From Cryobacterium sp. Y11 (GTDB lineage: Bacteria; Actinomycetota; Actinomycetes; Actinomycetales; Microbacteriaceae), in NCBI RefSeq assembly GCF_002929535.1, contig NZ_PJJO01000047.1, positions 1-64,000 of the forward strand: a stretch of DNA of 64,000 nt, in the 5' to 3' direction. Both the position numbers and the translations under genes were made by a program. How positions within the stretch are numbered: position 1 is the first letter of the stretch; each line of letters begins with the position of its first letter. The notes beneath the pieces were generated by a model. It saw only the letters and a list, made by a program, of their open reading frames with translations. It ran no database searches and was not told the origin of the DNA. Shown piece by piece: positions 16,217-26,309 of the stretch.

Positions 16217-16965
16217 GCGGCATTCTCGACAGCTTTTCCCTCAGCGGGCGTCGTATCCTCGTCACCGGGGGCAGCCGGGGATTGGGGCAGGCCATGGCCC
16301 GCGGACTATCCCAGGCGGGTGCACGGGTGGTGGCCGTCGCACGGACATCGGTGGAGGACGAGGCCGACAGCGGAGTGCACCATGTGGTCGGTGACCTGTC
16401 GGACATTGCACGAGTAGGCTCCCTGGTGGACGAAGCCGAGAAGTTTCTTGAGGGCACGGTGGACAGCGTAGTGCACGCGGCCGGTGTGCAGCACCGCGCC
16501 CCTGCCGTCGACTTCCCGATCAATGAGTGGGAGCGCGTTGTCAGGGTGAACCTGACGGCACCCTTCGCTCTCAGTCAGGAGATCGGGCGCCGCCAGATCA
16601 ACGCAGGCATCGAGGGCAGTCACGTGTTTGTCGCCTCGCTTACCTCGACGTTGGGCCTGCCGAACATCGCTGCCTACAGTGCCACCAAATCCGGAGTCAT
16701 GGGACTCGTTCGCTCACTTGCAGTGGAGTGGGCGGAGCAGGGAATCAGGGTCAACGCGATCGGCCCAGGTTATTTCCGGACGGCGCTGACCGAAAATCTC
16801 TTTAGAAACGAGGAGGCCCGCGAAGGGCTCCTGAGACGCATCCCCCAAAAACGCTTCGGCAATCCGGATGACCTCTCCGGCGCGCTTATCTTCCTAGCGT
16901 CGGACGCTTCGACGTACGTCACCGGCCAGTTGGTAATGGTCGACGGCGGCTGGACAGCCGCTTAA
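16213..16965 (+). CDS. Short-chain dehydrogenase/reductase
   Basis: 250 residues, GTG start overlapping the ALDH stop by 4 bases. It has TGGSRGLGQAMA (TGxxxGxG cofactor motif), HAAG, and the active-site set Ser/Tyr/Lys (SLTSTLGLPNIAAYSATKSG), and ends with TGQLVMVDGGW. It is strikingly similar to the SDR at 32948-33733 (shared TAPFxLSQEIGRRQI and SLTSxLGLPN blocks). Classical SDRs of this kind reduce or oxidise hydroxy-ketone or sugar-acid carbonyls. Confidence 0.9.
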   Translation: MSGILDSFSLSGRRILVTGGSRGLGQAMARGLSQAGARVVAVARTSVEDEADSGVHHVVGDLSDIARVGSLVDEAEKFLEGTVDSVVHAAGVQHRAPAVDFPINEWERVVRVNLTAPFALSQEIGRRQINAGIEGSHVFVASLTSTLGLPNIAAYSATKSGVMGLVRSLAVEWAEQGIRVNAIGPGYFRTALTENLFRNEEAREGLLRRIPQKRFGNPDDLSGALIFLASDASTYVTGQLVMVDGGWTAA

Positions 16966-16997
16966 ACAGCACACAACACGAAAAAAAGGAGTCAAAG

Positions 16998-18275
<1,278 letters not shown>

Positions 18276-18294
18276 TAATCCAACTGACCGAAAG

Positions 18295-18320
18295 CCCCGG
18301 CCGACTGTTCTCGGCCGGGG
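18295..18320 (+). promoter_or_regulatory. Stable hairpin between binding-protein and permease genes
   Basis: CCCCGGCCGA (18295-18304) is perfectly complementary to TCGGCCGGGG (18311-18320) with a 6-base loop, 20 bases after the binding-protein stop and 24 bases before the livH start. There is no T-run. In ABC operons such a hairpin typically protects the upstream mRNA or partly terminates, giving more binding protein than permease; that role is inferred here. Confidence 0.6.
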
Positions 18321-18344
18321 TCCTAAGTTGCGAAAGGAATATCG

Positions 18345-19232
18345 ATGGAGATACTGATTCAAACTCTCGTCGCAGGAGTCCTGCTGGGCGGGGTATACGC
18401 CCTGGTATCGGTGGGGCTCAACCTGCTCTTCGGCGTGGTGCGCGTCATCAATTTTGCGCATGGCGAGTTCGTCATGATCGGCATGTATATCGCGTTTTGG
18501 TTGTGGGCCGGACTGGGCCTGGACCCGTACGTGTCCCTACTGATCGTCGCTCCAGCGATGTTCCTCCTTGGCGTAATCTTCCAGCGCGGCATCATCCAGC
18601 CGATCCAGGGGACATCGGCCAACATGAAAATCTTCGTAACGGTTGGCATCTCGATTATCCTGCAGAACCTGGCGTTGTTCCTCTGGGGCGGCCAGCACCG
18701 TACCGTCAGCACCAGCTATTCGACGTCGGTGTTCAACCTTGGCGGAGTCACCATTTCCGTCGGCCGGCTGATCGCGTTCATCGGAGCGCTCGTGCTAGTC
18801 GCGGCTCTCTTCTACATCATGAACCGGACCATGACCGGCACCGTCCTGCGTGCAATCGCTGAGGACGGTCCGACGGCCGTGCTCGTGGGCATCCCAGTGA
18901 AGAAGTTCTACTTCGTAGCCACCGGCATCAGCGTGATGCTCGCCGGTGTCGCCGGCGTGATGCTCACGCCATTCACCTCCGCCTCTCCAATGTTTGGTTT
19001 TCACATGACCCTGATCGCCTTTATCGTCGTCGTTATCGGCGGAATGGGCAGCATGGTGGGCTCGCTGGTTGGCGGTGTGCTGCTGGGCGCGATCGAGACG
19101 CTGGCCGGTACCTATATCTCTCCGGCGCTGCAGCAGGCCGTGCTATTCGCCATATTTATCATTGTCGTCCTCGTCCGGCCTCAGGGTCTGTTCGGTAAGG
19201 GCGCCGGCACCGAGGAGGTGGGCCTCAAGTGA
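18345..19232 (+). CDS. livH: LIV-type ABC permease, LivH family
   Basis: 295 residues, about eight hydrophobic segments. The family signature runs GVYALVSVGLNLLFGVVRVI, NFAHGEFVMIG near the N-terminus, and GGMGSMVGSLVGGVLLGAIE (the coupling EAA-like loop region) near residue 230. The GAAAGG ribosome site is just upstream. The stop overlaps the livM start by 4 bases. Forms the membrane channel with the LivM-type subunit. Confidence 0.92.
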   Translation: MEILIQTLVAGVLLGGVYALVSVGLNLLFGVVRVINFAHGEFVMIGMYIAFWLWAGLGLDPYVSLLIVAPAMFLLGVIFQRGIIQPIQGTSANMKIFVTVGISIILQNLALFLWGGQHRTVSTSYSTSVFNLGGVTISVGRLIAFIGALVLVAALFYIMNRTMTGTVLRAIAEDGPTAVLVGIPVKKFYFVATGISVMLAGVAGVMLTPFTSASPMFGFHMTLIAFIVVVIGGMGSMVGSLVGGVLLGAIETLAGTYISPALQQAVLFAIFIIVVLVRPQGLFGKGAGTEEVGLK

Positions 19233-20248
19233 AGCGCTCGCACCTGATAAGTGGCGTTGTCGTCCTCGCCCTGATGGCTTTCCTCCCACTGATCATCGGT
19301 CAGTACCTGCTCAATAACGCCGTACTTATTGTCATGTTTGTCGGCATTACGGTTGCTTGGAACATCGCTGCCTTCGGTGGTGCCCTGTCGCTGGGCCACG
19401 CTGCGTTTTTCGGCCTCGGCTCGTACACAATGGCGATCTTGCTGCTCGACTTCGGCGTCAATCCGTGGATCGGGATGTTGGCAGGAATGGTGGTGGCAGC
19501 CGGCGGCGGTTTACTCCTGTCGATCCCGCTGCTGCGGCTGCGTGGGCCGTTCTTCACACTCGCATCGATCGCCTTCGCCGAGGTGATCCGGCTAGTGGCG
19601 GTCTACGCCCGCGACTTCACCGGCGGTTCCGAGGGCCTCACGATCCCGTATGCGCCGGGCTGGCTCAATATGTCGTTCTCAGACCGGGAACCGTATTACT
19701 ACATTGTCCTCGGTCTGACGGCCATCGCGGTGCTGGTATCGGTCTGGATCTACTACTCACGGGTGGGCTACCAACTCCGGGCCTCGGGTTCGGACGACGA
19801 GGCCACGCGTGCCCTCGGTGTCAACACGGCCGTGCTGAAGGTAGTGGCGCTCGTGATCTCAGCGGCATTGACGGGCGCTTTCGGTGCCTTTGCCGCGCAG
19901 TACTTCTTCATCGTCGATCCCGAAACCAACTTCTCGCTGAACCTCTACTCCATCCAGCCGGCGCTTAACGGCATCATCGGCGGGGCCGGGACAGTACTCG
20001 GCCCGATCCTCGGTGCAGTGTTGATGACGCCTATTGGTGAATACATGCGCGGTGCCTTCGCCGGACAGCAGGGCTTGAACTTCATGATTTACGGCGTAGT
20101 GCTCGTCGGCGTGGTCATGCTCATGCCCGGGGGCTTGGTTTCCGGCATCGAGAAGCTGCGCGCACGATTCCGGCTGAAGCGGGGCGTAGGTCGGCGAACC
20201 GACACCACAGCAGCTCTCGACGAATCCCGAGCGGAGGACCGGCTATGA
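19229..20248 (+). CDS. livM: LIV-type ABC permease, LivM family
   Basis: 339 residues, GTG start in the stop of livH. Membrane segments start at residue 8. Typical LivM blocks are ITVAWNIAAFGGALSLGHAA, LRGPFFTLASIAFAEVIRL, and ALNGIIGGAGTVLGPILGAV followed by the C-terminal cytoplasmic tail. Partner of the LivH subunit; the stop overlaps the ATPase start by 4 bases. Confidence 0.92.
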   Translation: MKRSHLISGVVVLALMAFLPLIIGQYLLNNAVLIVMFVGITVAWNIAAFGGALSLGHAAFFGLGSYTMAILLLDFGVNPWIGMLAGMVVAAGGGLLLSIPLLRLRGPFFTLASIAFAEVIRLVAVYARDFTGGSEGLTIPYAPGWLNMSFSDREPYYYIVLGLTAIAVLVSVWIYYSRVGYQLRASGSDDEATRALGVNTAVLKVVALVISAALTGAFGAFAAQYFFIVDPETNFSLNLYSIQPALNGIIGGAGTVLGPILGAVLMTPIGEYMRGAFAGQQGLNFMIYGVVLVGVVMLMPGGLVSGIEKLRARFRLKRGVGRRTDTTAALDESRAEDRL

Positions 20249-20973
20249 GTTTGTTGGAGATTGAGAACGTCTCAAAACGTTTCGGCGGTGTGCAGGCAGT
20301 CGACGATGTGTCGCTGCACGTGGACGAGGGGGAGATTCTGGGGATCATCGGACCGAACGGAGCCGGCAAGACCACCCTGTTCAATCTCATCACCGGCACG
20401 ATCCGCTCGGACACGGGCAAAATCAGCCTCGCCGGTGCGGACATCACCACCACGAGTCCGACCAAGCGGGCACGGGCCGGTATCGGCCGGACCTTCCAGG
20501 TGGTACGCCCGTTCCTGAGGATGACCGTGGCCGAAAACGTCATGGTTCCGGTCCTGGTGCACACCCACAAGGTGAGCGAAGCCCGGAATAAGGCGGTTGC
20601 CCTCCTGGAGGAGCTCGGTATCGGGAAGCTGGCCGACCTGGACGTCAGCCAGCTCACCTTGGCGCAGCGAAAGCGCATTGAGGTGGCCCGTGCGTTGGCC
20701 ACCGAGCCGAAGGTACTGCTGCTGGATGAAGTGCTCGCAGGTCTGAACAACCGGGAGGTGCTCGACGTTCTGCCCTTCGTCAATCAGGTCCGTGCCCGTG
20801 GCATATCTATCATTATGATCGAGCACCTGGTTAAAGCACTGACCTCCGTCAGCGATCGGATTATCGTACTGGACCAAGGCACCCTCATCGCTCAGGGCAA
20901 GTCTGATGACGTACTCAAGGATCCCGCAGTGATCAAGGCTTACATCGGAGAAGAAGATAATGTTGAAGGTTGA
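20245..20973 (+). CDS. livG: LIV-type ABC ATPase, LivG family
   Basis: 242 residues. Walker A GPNGAGKTTLFNLITG (about residue 35), RTFQVVRPFLRMTVAENVMV, the signature region LTLAQRKRIEVARAL (a variant without the usual LSGGQ), Walker B VLLLDEVLAGLN, and the switch histidine in IMIEHLVK. It overlaps livF by 14 bases. Confidence 0.92.
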   Translation: MSLLEIENVSKRFGGVQAVDDVSLHVDEGEILGIIGPNGAGKTTLFNLITGTIRSDTGKISLAGADITTTSPTKRARAGIGRTFQVVRPFLRMTVAENVMVPVLVHTHKVSEARNKAVALLEELGIGKLADLDVSQLTLAQRKRIEVARALATEPKVLLLDEVLAGLNNREVLDVLPFVNQVRARGISIIMIEHLVKALTSVSDRIIVLDQGTLIAQGKSDDVLKDPAVIKAYIGEEDNVEG

Positions 20974-21664
20974 GGGCCTAGCCGCCTTTTACGGCGAATC
21001 GCAGGCATTGGAGAACGTTTCGTTCGAGCTTCCCGACAACGGCGTTACCGCGCTGTTGGGAGCGAACGCCGCAGGAAAAACCACAACACTGCGCGTCGTG
21101 AGCGGAGTTCTGCCTGCTCGCAGGGGCACGGTGACCTTCAATGGTGTCAACATCACCAAGGCCACCCCCGAGGAACGCGTGCGCCTGGGAATCGTGCACG
21201 TGCCCGAGGGGCGGCGGCTCTTCGGCACACTCAGTGTCGAGGAAAACCTCCTGCTTGGTGGGTATTCGAAGCGGAAAGACGGCAATAGCAAGGAGCGGCT
21301 GGACCGGATCTACTCAATGCTTCCCAAGCTCGCTGAGCGACGCACCCAGCTCGCGGGCACCCTCTCGGGCGGGGAACAGCAGATGTGCGCCGTGGGGCGC
21401 GGTTTGATGTCCGAGCCGACGGTGCTGATGATCGACGAGATGTCGCTCGGGCTGGCACCGGTCATCGTCTCGCAAATGTTCTCCTTCGTGAAGGAAATCG
21501 CTGCGAGGGGCGTTTCGGTGCTCCTCGTCGAGCAGCAGGTGCAGCATGCGCTGCAGGCCGCCGATCGGGCCACCATCATCGACAGGGGCGTCACCACGCA
21601 CAGTGGCACCTCCGAGGAGATCCGGAACGATCCCAAGGTACGAGAGGCATACCTCGGTGTCTGA
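20960..21664 (+). CDS. livF: LIV-type ABC ATPase, LivF family
   Basis: 234 residues. Walker A GANAAGKTTTLR, VPEGRRLFGTLSVEENLL, signature LSGGEQQMCAVGRGLM, Walker B VLMIDEMSLGLAP, and the switch region LLVEQQVQHAL where the usual histidine is replaced by glutamine (VEQQ), as is normal in LivF. Last gene of the importer; it overlaps the next gene by 8 bases, so the importer and enzymes form one transcript. Confidence 0.92.
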   Translation: MLKVEGLAAFYGESQALENVSFELPDNGVTALLGANAAGKTTTLRVVSGVLPARRGTVTFNGVNITKATPEERVRLGIVHVPEGRRLFGTLSVEENLLLGGYSKRKDGNSKERLDRIYSMLPKLAERRTQLAGTLSGGEQQMCAVGRGLMSEPTVLMIDEMSLGLAPVIVSQMFSFVKEIAARGVSVLLVEQQVQHALQAADRATIIDRGVTTHSGTSEEIRNDPKVREAYLGV

Positions 21665-22673
21665 GACAACGCTGCCGGCACTGGTCAAGGCAGGGCCTGA
21701 CTGGACGACGACGTCTGTCGTCGACGTCGTCGTCCGGCCGCCGGCCGCGGGCGAGGTTCAGATTCGGGTTGAGGCCTGCGGGCTCTGCGGCAGCGACGTA
21801 CATGCCTGGCGCGGTGATGACGGGTACGACTGGGTGCGCACGCCGGTGGTTCTCGGTCATGAGCTCGTCGGTGAGGTGGTCGCCATAGGGGAGGGCGTCG
21901 ACGCCTTCTGGATCGGCCGACGGGTTGTCCCCATCGCCATTGACGGCTGCCACGACTGTGCGACCTGTGCGACGGGACTGACGCAGATCTGTTCCGACCG
22001 CCAGGTGCTCGGCTTGTCCTTCGACGGCGGCTGCGCCGCCTACGCCGCGGTGCCGGTCGGCCGCTTGGTTGAGGTGGACGCCGATGCCCCGGCTCTGCGG
22101 ATGACGCTGACTGAACCGATGTCCGTCGCCGTCCGGGCCGTGCGTCACCTCGGTGAGCTCCCGCCAGGAGCGCGCGTCGCCGTCTCGGGTCCCGGCCCGA
22201 TCGGGATGTTTTCGGCCTGGCTGCTCGCCCGGGCCGGCGTCGATGTCGTGCTGACCGGTACCGAGCGCGATGAAGCCACCCGCCTGGCTGCGGCCCGGCG
22301 TCTGGGTATCACTGCCGTTCGCGGTGACCTAGGCGAGCTTTCCACTCCGGTGGATGCATGGATCGAGGCGTCCGGGAGCTCGGCAGGACTGGCACAAGCC
22401 GTTGGCTCCGTGGTCCCGGGCGGGACGGTTATCGTCGTGGCTCTCTTCGCCCGGGAGCCAGTCTTTCCGGTGAACGCCCTGGTCCGTGGCGAGATCAAGC
22501 TCCTCGGCACGTATGGATCGCTCCGGGAGGATTTTGTTGAGGCTGCGGCGGCACTGGCCTCGGCCGAGGGCTTTGAAGACATTGTCAGTACTGCTTTCCC
22601 GCTGACACGGGCGATTGATGCGCTCGAGGCCACGGCCGCCGGCGAGGTCGTCAAGGCGGTGCTGGTGCCGTGA
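21657..22673 (+). CDS. Zinc-dependent medium-chain alcohol dehydrogenase
   Basis: 338 residues from a GTG inside the livF end. Catalytic zinc site CGLCGSDVHAWRGDD and GHELVGEVVAIGEGV. Structural-zinc cysteines are in CHDCATCATGLTQIC. The Rossmann motif is VSGPGPIGMFSAWLLARAG. Similar to threonine- and sorbitol-type dehydrogenases, so a polyol or hydroxy-acid is the likely substrate. The start upstream in livF is rejected because it would overlap livF by more than 100 bases. Confidence 0.88.
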   Translation: MSETTLPALVKAGPDWTTTSVVDVVVRPPAAGEVQIRVEACGLCGSDVHAWRGDDGYDWVRTPVVLGHELVGEVVAIGEGVDAFWIGRRVVPIAIDGCHDCATCATGLTQICSDRQVLGLSFDGGCAAYAAVPVGRLVEVDADAPALRMTLTEPMSVAVRAVRHLGELPPGARVAVSGPGPIGMFSAWLLARAGVDVVLTGTERDEATRLAAARRLGITAVRGDLGELSTPVDAWIEASGSSAGLAQAVGSVVPGGTVIVVALFAREPVFPVNALVRGEIKLLGTYGSLREDFVEAAAALASAEGFEDIVSTAFPLTRAIDALEATAAGEVVKAVLVP

Positions 22674-23455
22674 AGACAGGGGCCGGTAGGACGAACCCAG
22701 AGAACGGTACGACGCCGGAACCGAGTGTCGGCTCGCGCACGCTCGTTCTCACCGGCGCGGCCGGGGGCATCGGTGCAGCGATTGCTCGCGCATTTGCACG
22801 CCGCGGGGACCAGCTCGTCTTGTCTGATCGCTCGGCGGACATGCTGGCGCCGCTGATGGAAGAGCTCAGGAATTTAGGCGCCACCGTCATTGCAGTGCCC
22901 GCGGATGTGTCGGATCCGGCGGACAATGACCGGCTCGCCGCCGTCGCACTGGAGCGCTACGGCCGCATCGATGACCTGGTGCTCGCTGCGGGCATCTACC
23001 CGGAGAAGTTGCTGACCGAGGTGACCGACGAGGAGTGGCGTCGTTGCCTCAGCATCAACCTTGACTCGGCGTTCTACCTCCTGCGCGCCGCCGGACCTCA
23101 TCTGGCCGACGGTGCCGGCGTTGTGGCATTGACGTCGATCGCAGGGCTTCGCGGTAGCCGCGGACACGCCGCGTATGCCGCGAGTAAGGGCGGGCTGCTT
23201 TCTCTGGTGCGGTCGATGGCGTGGGAGCTTGGTCCGCAGGTCCGGGTCAACGCCGTCGCCCCGGGGATTATTAACACGTGCATGACTACCGGGTTACGGG
23301 ACACCTCCTCGGAGAACCTGCTCCGTGGCACCCCGCTAGGCAGGTTCGGCACGCCCGAGGAAGTCGCCGGTGTCGTGGAGTTTCTCTGCTCACCGGGTGC
23401 CGGCTTCATCACTGGAGAGGTTATCCAGGTGAACGGCGGTCTGCACATGCACTGA
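22670..23455 (+). CDS. Short-chain dehydrogenase/reductase
   Basis: 261 residues, GTG start overlapping the preceding stop. Has a 22-residue N-terminal extension, then TGAAGGIGAAIARAF, LVLAAGIYPEKL, the catalytic Ser-Tyr-Lys set (SIAGLRGSRGHAAYAASKGG) and TGEVIQVNGGLHMH. Classical SDR; oxidation of a secondary alcohol in the operon pathway is the probable role. Confidence 0.88.
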   Translation: MKTGAGRTNPENGTTPEPSVGSRTLVLTGAAGGIGAAIARAFARRGDQLVLSDRSADMLAPLMEELRNLGATVIAVPADVSDPADNDRLAAVALERYGRIDDLVLAAGIYPEKLLTEVTDEEWRRCLSINLDSAFYLLRAAGPHLADGAGVVALTSIAGLRGSRGHAAYAASKGGLLSLVRSMAWELGPQVRVNAVAPGIINTCMTTGLRDTSSENLLRGTPLGRFGTPEEVAGVVEFLCSPGAGFITGEVIQVNGGLHMH

Positions 23456-23493
23456 CCACGGCCAACAACCGAGTCTGATCGAAGAGGATAAGT

Positions 23494-24471
23494 ATGAGAG
23501 CTGTGACCTACAAGGGCGCCGGCGGCAATGAAGTGATTGAGCTGACCGATCGCCCTGACCCCAAGCCCGAGGGCGACGAGGTACTCGTTCGCGTGCGGTA
23601 CGCCGCGCTCAACCCGGCGGACCTGCAGCAACGCAACGGCGACTATCCGCCGCCCCCAGGAGCACCGGTCGACATCCCAGGACTGGAGGTAGCCGGCGAG
23701 GTGATCGCCGCGGGTCCGCGCGCCCTCAATGTCGCCGTCGGCGACCGCGTCATGGGTCTGGTCGCCGGGGGCGGCCTGGCCGACCACGTCCTGGTCTCCG
23801 AACGGCATGTGTGCGCTGTGCCCGAGAATCTTGAGGACCTAGCGGCAGCCGCTGTGCCCGAAGGTTTCATCACGGCCCATGATGCAATTCGGAGCCAGGC
23901 GGCATTGCGTCCCGGCGAGATCCTGCTGGTTAATGGAGCCACCGGCGGTGTGGGCAGTGCCGCGGTGCAGATCGCACACGCCAGTGGGGCCCGCGTCATC
24001 GGAACGAGCCGTACGGCAAGGGGTCGGGAGTTGATCTCCGAACTGGGCGGCATACCGGCCGACCCGGAGACGGTGGCCGACGTCGTCCATGAAACCTCGG
24101 TAGGCCGCGGAGCCGACGTCGTGCTCGAGCTGGTCGGGGCACCCAACCTCGCCAGCGACCTCGCAGTGTTGGCGGTCTTGGGGCGCGTCATCGTCGTCGG
24201 TGTGGGCGCCGGGGCCGAGGCGACGATCAACCTGCGCGCGCTCATGGGCCGGCGGGGGCGTCTGTTCGCGACCGTGCTCCGGGCGCGCTCAACAGAAGAA
24301 AAGGCTGTCGCCGTGCGCGCCTTCGAGCGCGAGATGCTCCCGCATCTGGCCAGTGGAGATCTGCGACCCATTGTCGACCGGATCTTCCCCGTTCGCGATG
24401 TCGCGGCAGCGTTCGACCACCTCGAGTTCGGGGTCAAGCAGGGAAAGGTGCTGCTCGACTTCGGCTCCTGA
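23494..24471 (+). CDS. Quinone-oxidoreductase-like (zeta-crystallin family) dehydrogenase
   Basis: 325 residues of the MDR superfamily without zinc ligands. N-terminal YAALNPADLQQRNGDYP, PGLEVAGEVIAAG, then NADPH-binding LLVNGATGGVGSAAVQIA (AxxGxxG type) and a C-terminal FDHLEFGVKQGKVLLDF. GAAGAGGA precedes the ATG. Family members reduce quinones or enones using NADPH. Confidence 0.88.
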   Translation: MRAVTYKGAGGNEVIELTDRPDPKPEGDEVLVRVRYAALNPADLQQRNGDYPPPPGAPVDIPGLEVAGEVIAAGPRALNVAVGDRVMGLVAGGGLADHVLVSERHVCAVPENLEDLAAAAVPEGFITAHDAIRSQAALRPGEILLVNGATGGVGSAAVQIAHASGARVIGTSRTARGRELISELGGIPADPETVADVVHETSVGRGADVVLELVGAPNLASDLAVLAVLGRVIVVGVGAGAEATINLRALMGRRGRLFATVLRARSTEEKAVAVRAFEREMLPHLASGDLRPIVDRIFPVRDVAAAFDHLEFGVKQGKVLLDFGS

Positions 24472-24548
24472 ACCAGGCCAACCCGACCGGAGCCCGACCG
24501 GCGTCCACACTGGCGCCGGACGGCGTCTACACAGAGACAGGAACGAAC

Positions 24549-25367
24549 ATGCAGGACACATTGCACGGCCGCACCGCACTTGTCACCGGGGCCAGCAGCG
24601 GCATCGGGGCCGGGATCGTCCGGTCCCTGCTTGCTGCCGGGGCCAGGGTCCACGGCGTTGCACGGCGCGGCGATCTTGTGGCTGAAATTTTGGGCGCCGA
24701 GGCGATTGAGGCCGGGCGGGCGGTGGCACACGGCGCAGACCTGACGGACCCCGTGCAGGTCGACGGCTTATGCGACGCGCTTGAGACGGACCAGCCAGAC
24801 ATTATTGTGTGCGCGGCGGGGACCAACATCACGGATCGTCAGTTCGGCCAGCTGACCCAGGAATCATGGGAAACGGTCCGCACGCTCAACCTCGACTCGA
24901 TCGTGCACCTCCTGCGGCGCACGATCCCGTCCATGCGCGGGCGGGGCGGCGACGTCGTCCTCATCGCGTCCGTGTCGGCGCAGTGGCCGGACCATGCCGG
25001 CCCTGCCTACGCGGCGAGCAAGGCCGCGCTCGTCGCCCTTGGCCGGGGGATTTCCCGGGATGAGCACGCCGCGGGGGTGCGCGTCACCTCCGTCCTGCCC
25101 GGTCTGGTCGACACTCCGCTTGTCGACCGGCGACCCTCACCGCCGCCGCCCGAACTGCGACGTTGGTGCCTCAAACCGGAGGATGTTGCGGCGGCCGTGC
25201 TCACCGCGGTTAGCCTTCCACCGCGGGCCCATATACCTGAGATGACTATCGTCGCCACGCGCCTGCAATCGATGGGCGGGACGCAGACTGGCTCTCCGGA
25301 TCTTCCCGCAGGTCTCGACAACCGATCGCCGGAACGTTTTGACCAGAAGGAGACCGCCTATGTCTGA
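24549..25367 (+). CDS. Short-chain dehydrogenase/reductase with C-terminal extension
   Basis: 272 residues. TGASSGIGAGIVRSLLAAGA, VCAAGTN, catalytic Ser (LIASVSAQWPDHAGP) with YAASK, then VLPGLVDTPLV. After the SDR core about 40 extra residues run to the stop, which overlaps the next start by 8 bases. The core ends without the usual TGxxxxVDGG, resembling clavulanate-dehydrogenase-like or sepiapterin-type SDRs. Function within the pathway unknown. Confidence 0.85.
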   Translation: MQDTLHGRTALVTGASSGIGAGIVRSLLAAGARVHGVARRGDLVAEILGAEAIEAGRAVAHGADLTDPVQVDGLCDALETDQPDIIVCAAGTNITDRQFGQLTQESWETVRTLNLDSIVHLLRRTIPSMRGRGGDVVLIASVSAQWPDHAGPAYAASKAALVALGRGISRDEHAAGVRVTSVLPGLVDTPLVDRRPSPPPPELRRWCLKPEDVAAAVLTAVSLPPRAHIPEMTIVATRLQSMGGTQTGSPDLPAGLDNRSPERFDQKETAYV

Positions 25368-26175
25368 GCGCAGTTACCAACCACTTGCTGGCAAGGTGGC
25401 CGTCGTCACCGGTGCGGCCCGCGGTATCGGTCGCGCGTACGCTATCCGACTCGCAGAGCTCGGCGCCGACGTCGCTGTCGTGGACCGTAATTTGCGCTCC
25501 TTCACCGAGGTGGCGGCCGAGGAAGAGGCTGCTGGCGGCAGGTCAACTGATGAGCTCATTGTGGCGCTGGGACGCCGCACTGTGGGCCTCACAGCTGACG
25601 TCACAGATCCCGATAGCATCGGGGCCGCCATCAATGAGGTGGTCGCCGCGCTAGGACACCTCGAAATCGTCGTTTGCAACGCCGGGGGAGGCTCCGGGTC
25701 CATGACCGATTCTCTCCCGTCTCATGCCACCGCGCAGCACGTTGAGACCGTTGTCCAGCGCAACCTCGTAGGCACGATTTCCACCTGCCGTGCGGCTGCT
25801 CGCCACATTCGCGGACAAGGCTGGGGACGAATCGTGACAGTGTCCTCCATGGCGGGGAACATGCCTTTCCGCGGCGGCGGCTACTCCATTTACGGTGCGG
25901 CTAAGGCTGGCATCGAAATGTACACCCGGTCGCTCGCCCAAGAGTTAGGCCCCCATGGCATCACCGTGAACTGTCTTGCACCGGGGTACATCGCCACCGG
26001 ACGCCTCTCGGTAATGTTCGACAACCTCGGTTCGGACGATCTGCTTGAGTCAGTCGCCCTGCGCCGTTTCGGTACCCCGGACGACTGCGCCGGTGCCCTG
26101 GAGTTCCTCGTTACCGACCTGGGCGCATATGTTACTGGAACCGTTATCCCTGTTGACGGTGGCTCTATGACTTGA
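25360..26175 (+). CDS. Short-chain dehydrogenase/reductase
   Basis: 271 residues from ATG 25360, chosen over 25339 because AGAAGGAG (25345-25352) precedes it. VTGAARGIGRAYAIRLAELG, VCNAGGGSGSM, active-site SSMAGNMPFRGGGYSIYGAAK (Ser and Tyr-x-x-x-Lys) and TGTVIPVDGGSMT at the end. Followed by about 130 bases without a gene and then the transketolase pair. Confidence 0.88.
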   Translation: MSERSYQPLAGKVAVVTGAARGIGRAYAIRLAELGADVAVVDRNLRSFTEVAAEEEAAGGRSTDELIVALGRRTVGLTADVTDPDSIGAAINEVVAALGHLEIVVCNAGGGSGSMTDSLPSHATAQHVETVVQRNLVGTISTCRAAARHIRGQGWGRIVTVSSMAGNMPFRGGGYSIYGAAKAGIEMYTRSLAQELGPHGITVNCLAPGYIATGRLSVMFDNLGSDDLLESVALRRFGTPDDCAGALEFLVTDLGAYVTGTVIPVDGGSMT

Positions 26176-26309
26176 GTCCTCATACCTGTTCCACGGGCAA
26201 GGTGAACGGCCCTTATGTCAACTTTCATTCTTCCGACCTCGCAGATATTGCTAGCCCCGTCGGATTTACACAACGAATGCGCCCGCAGTGCCGAATTGGA
26301 GAAGATTCG

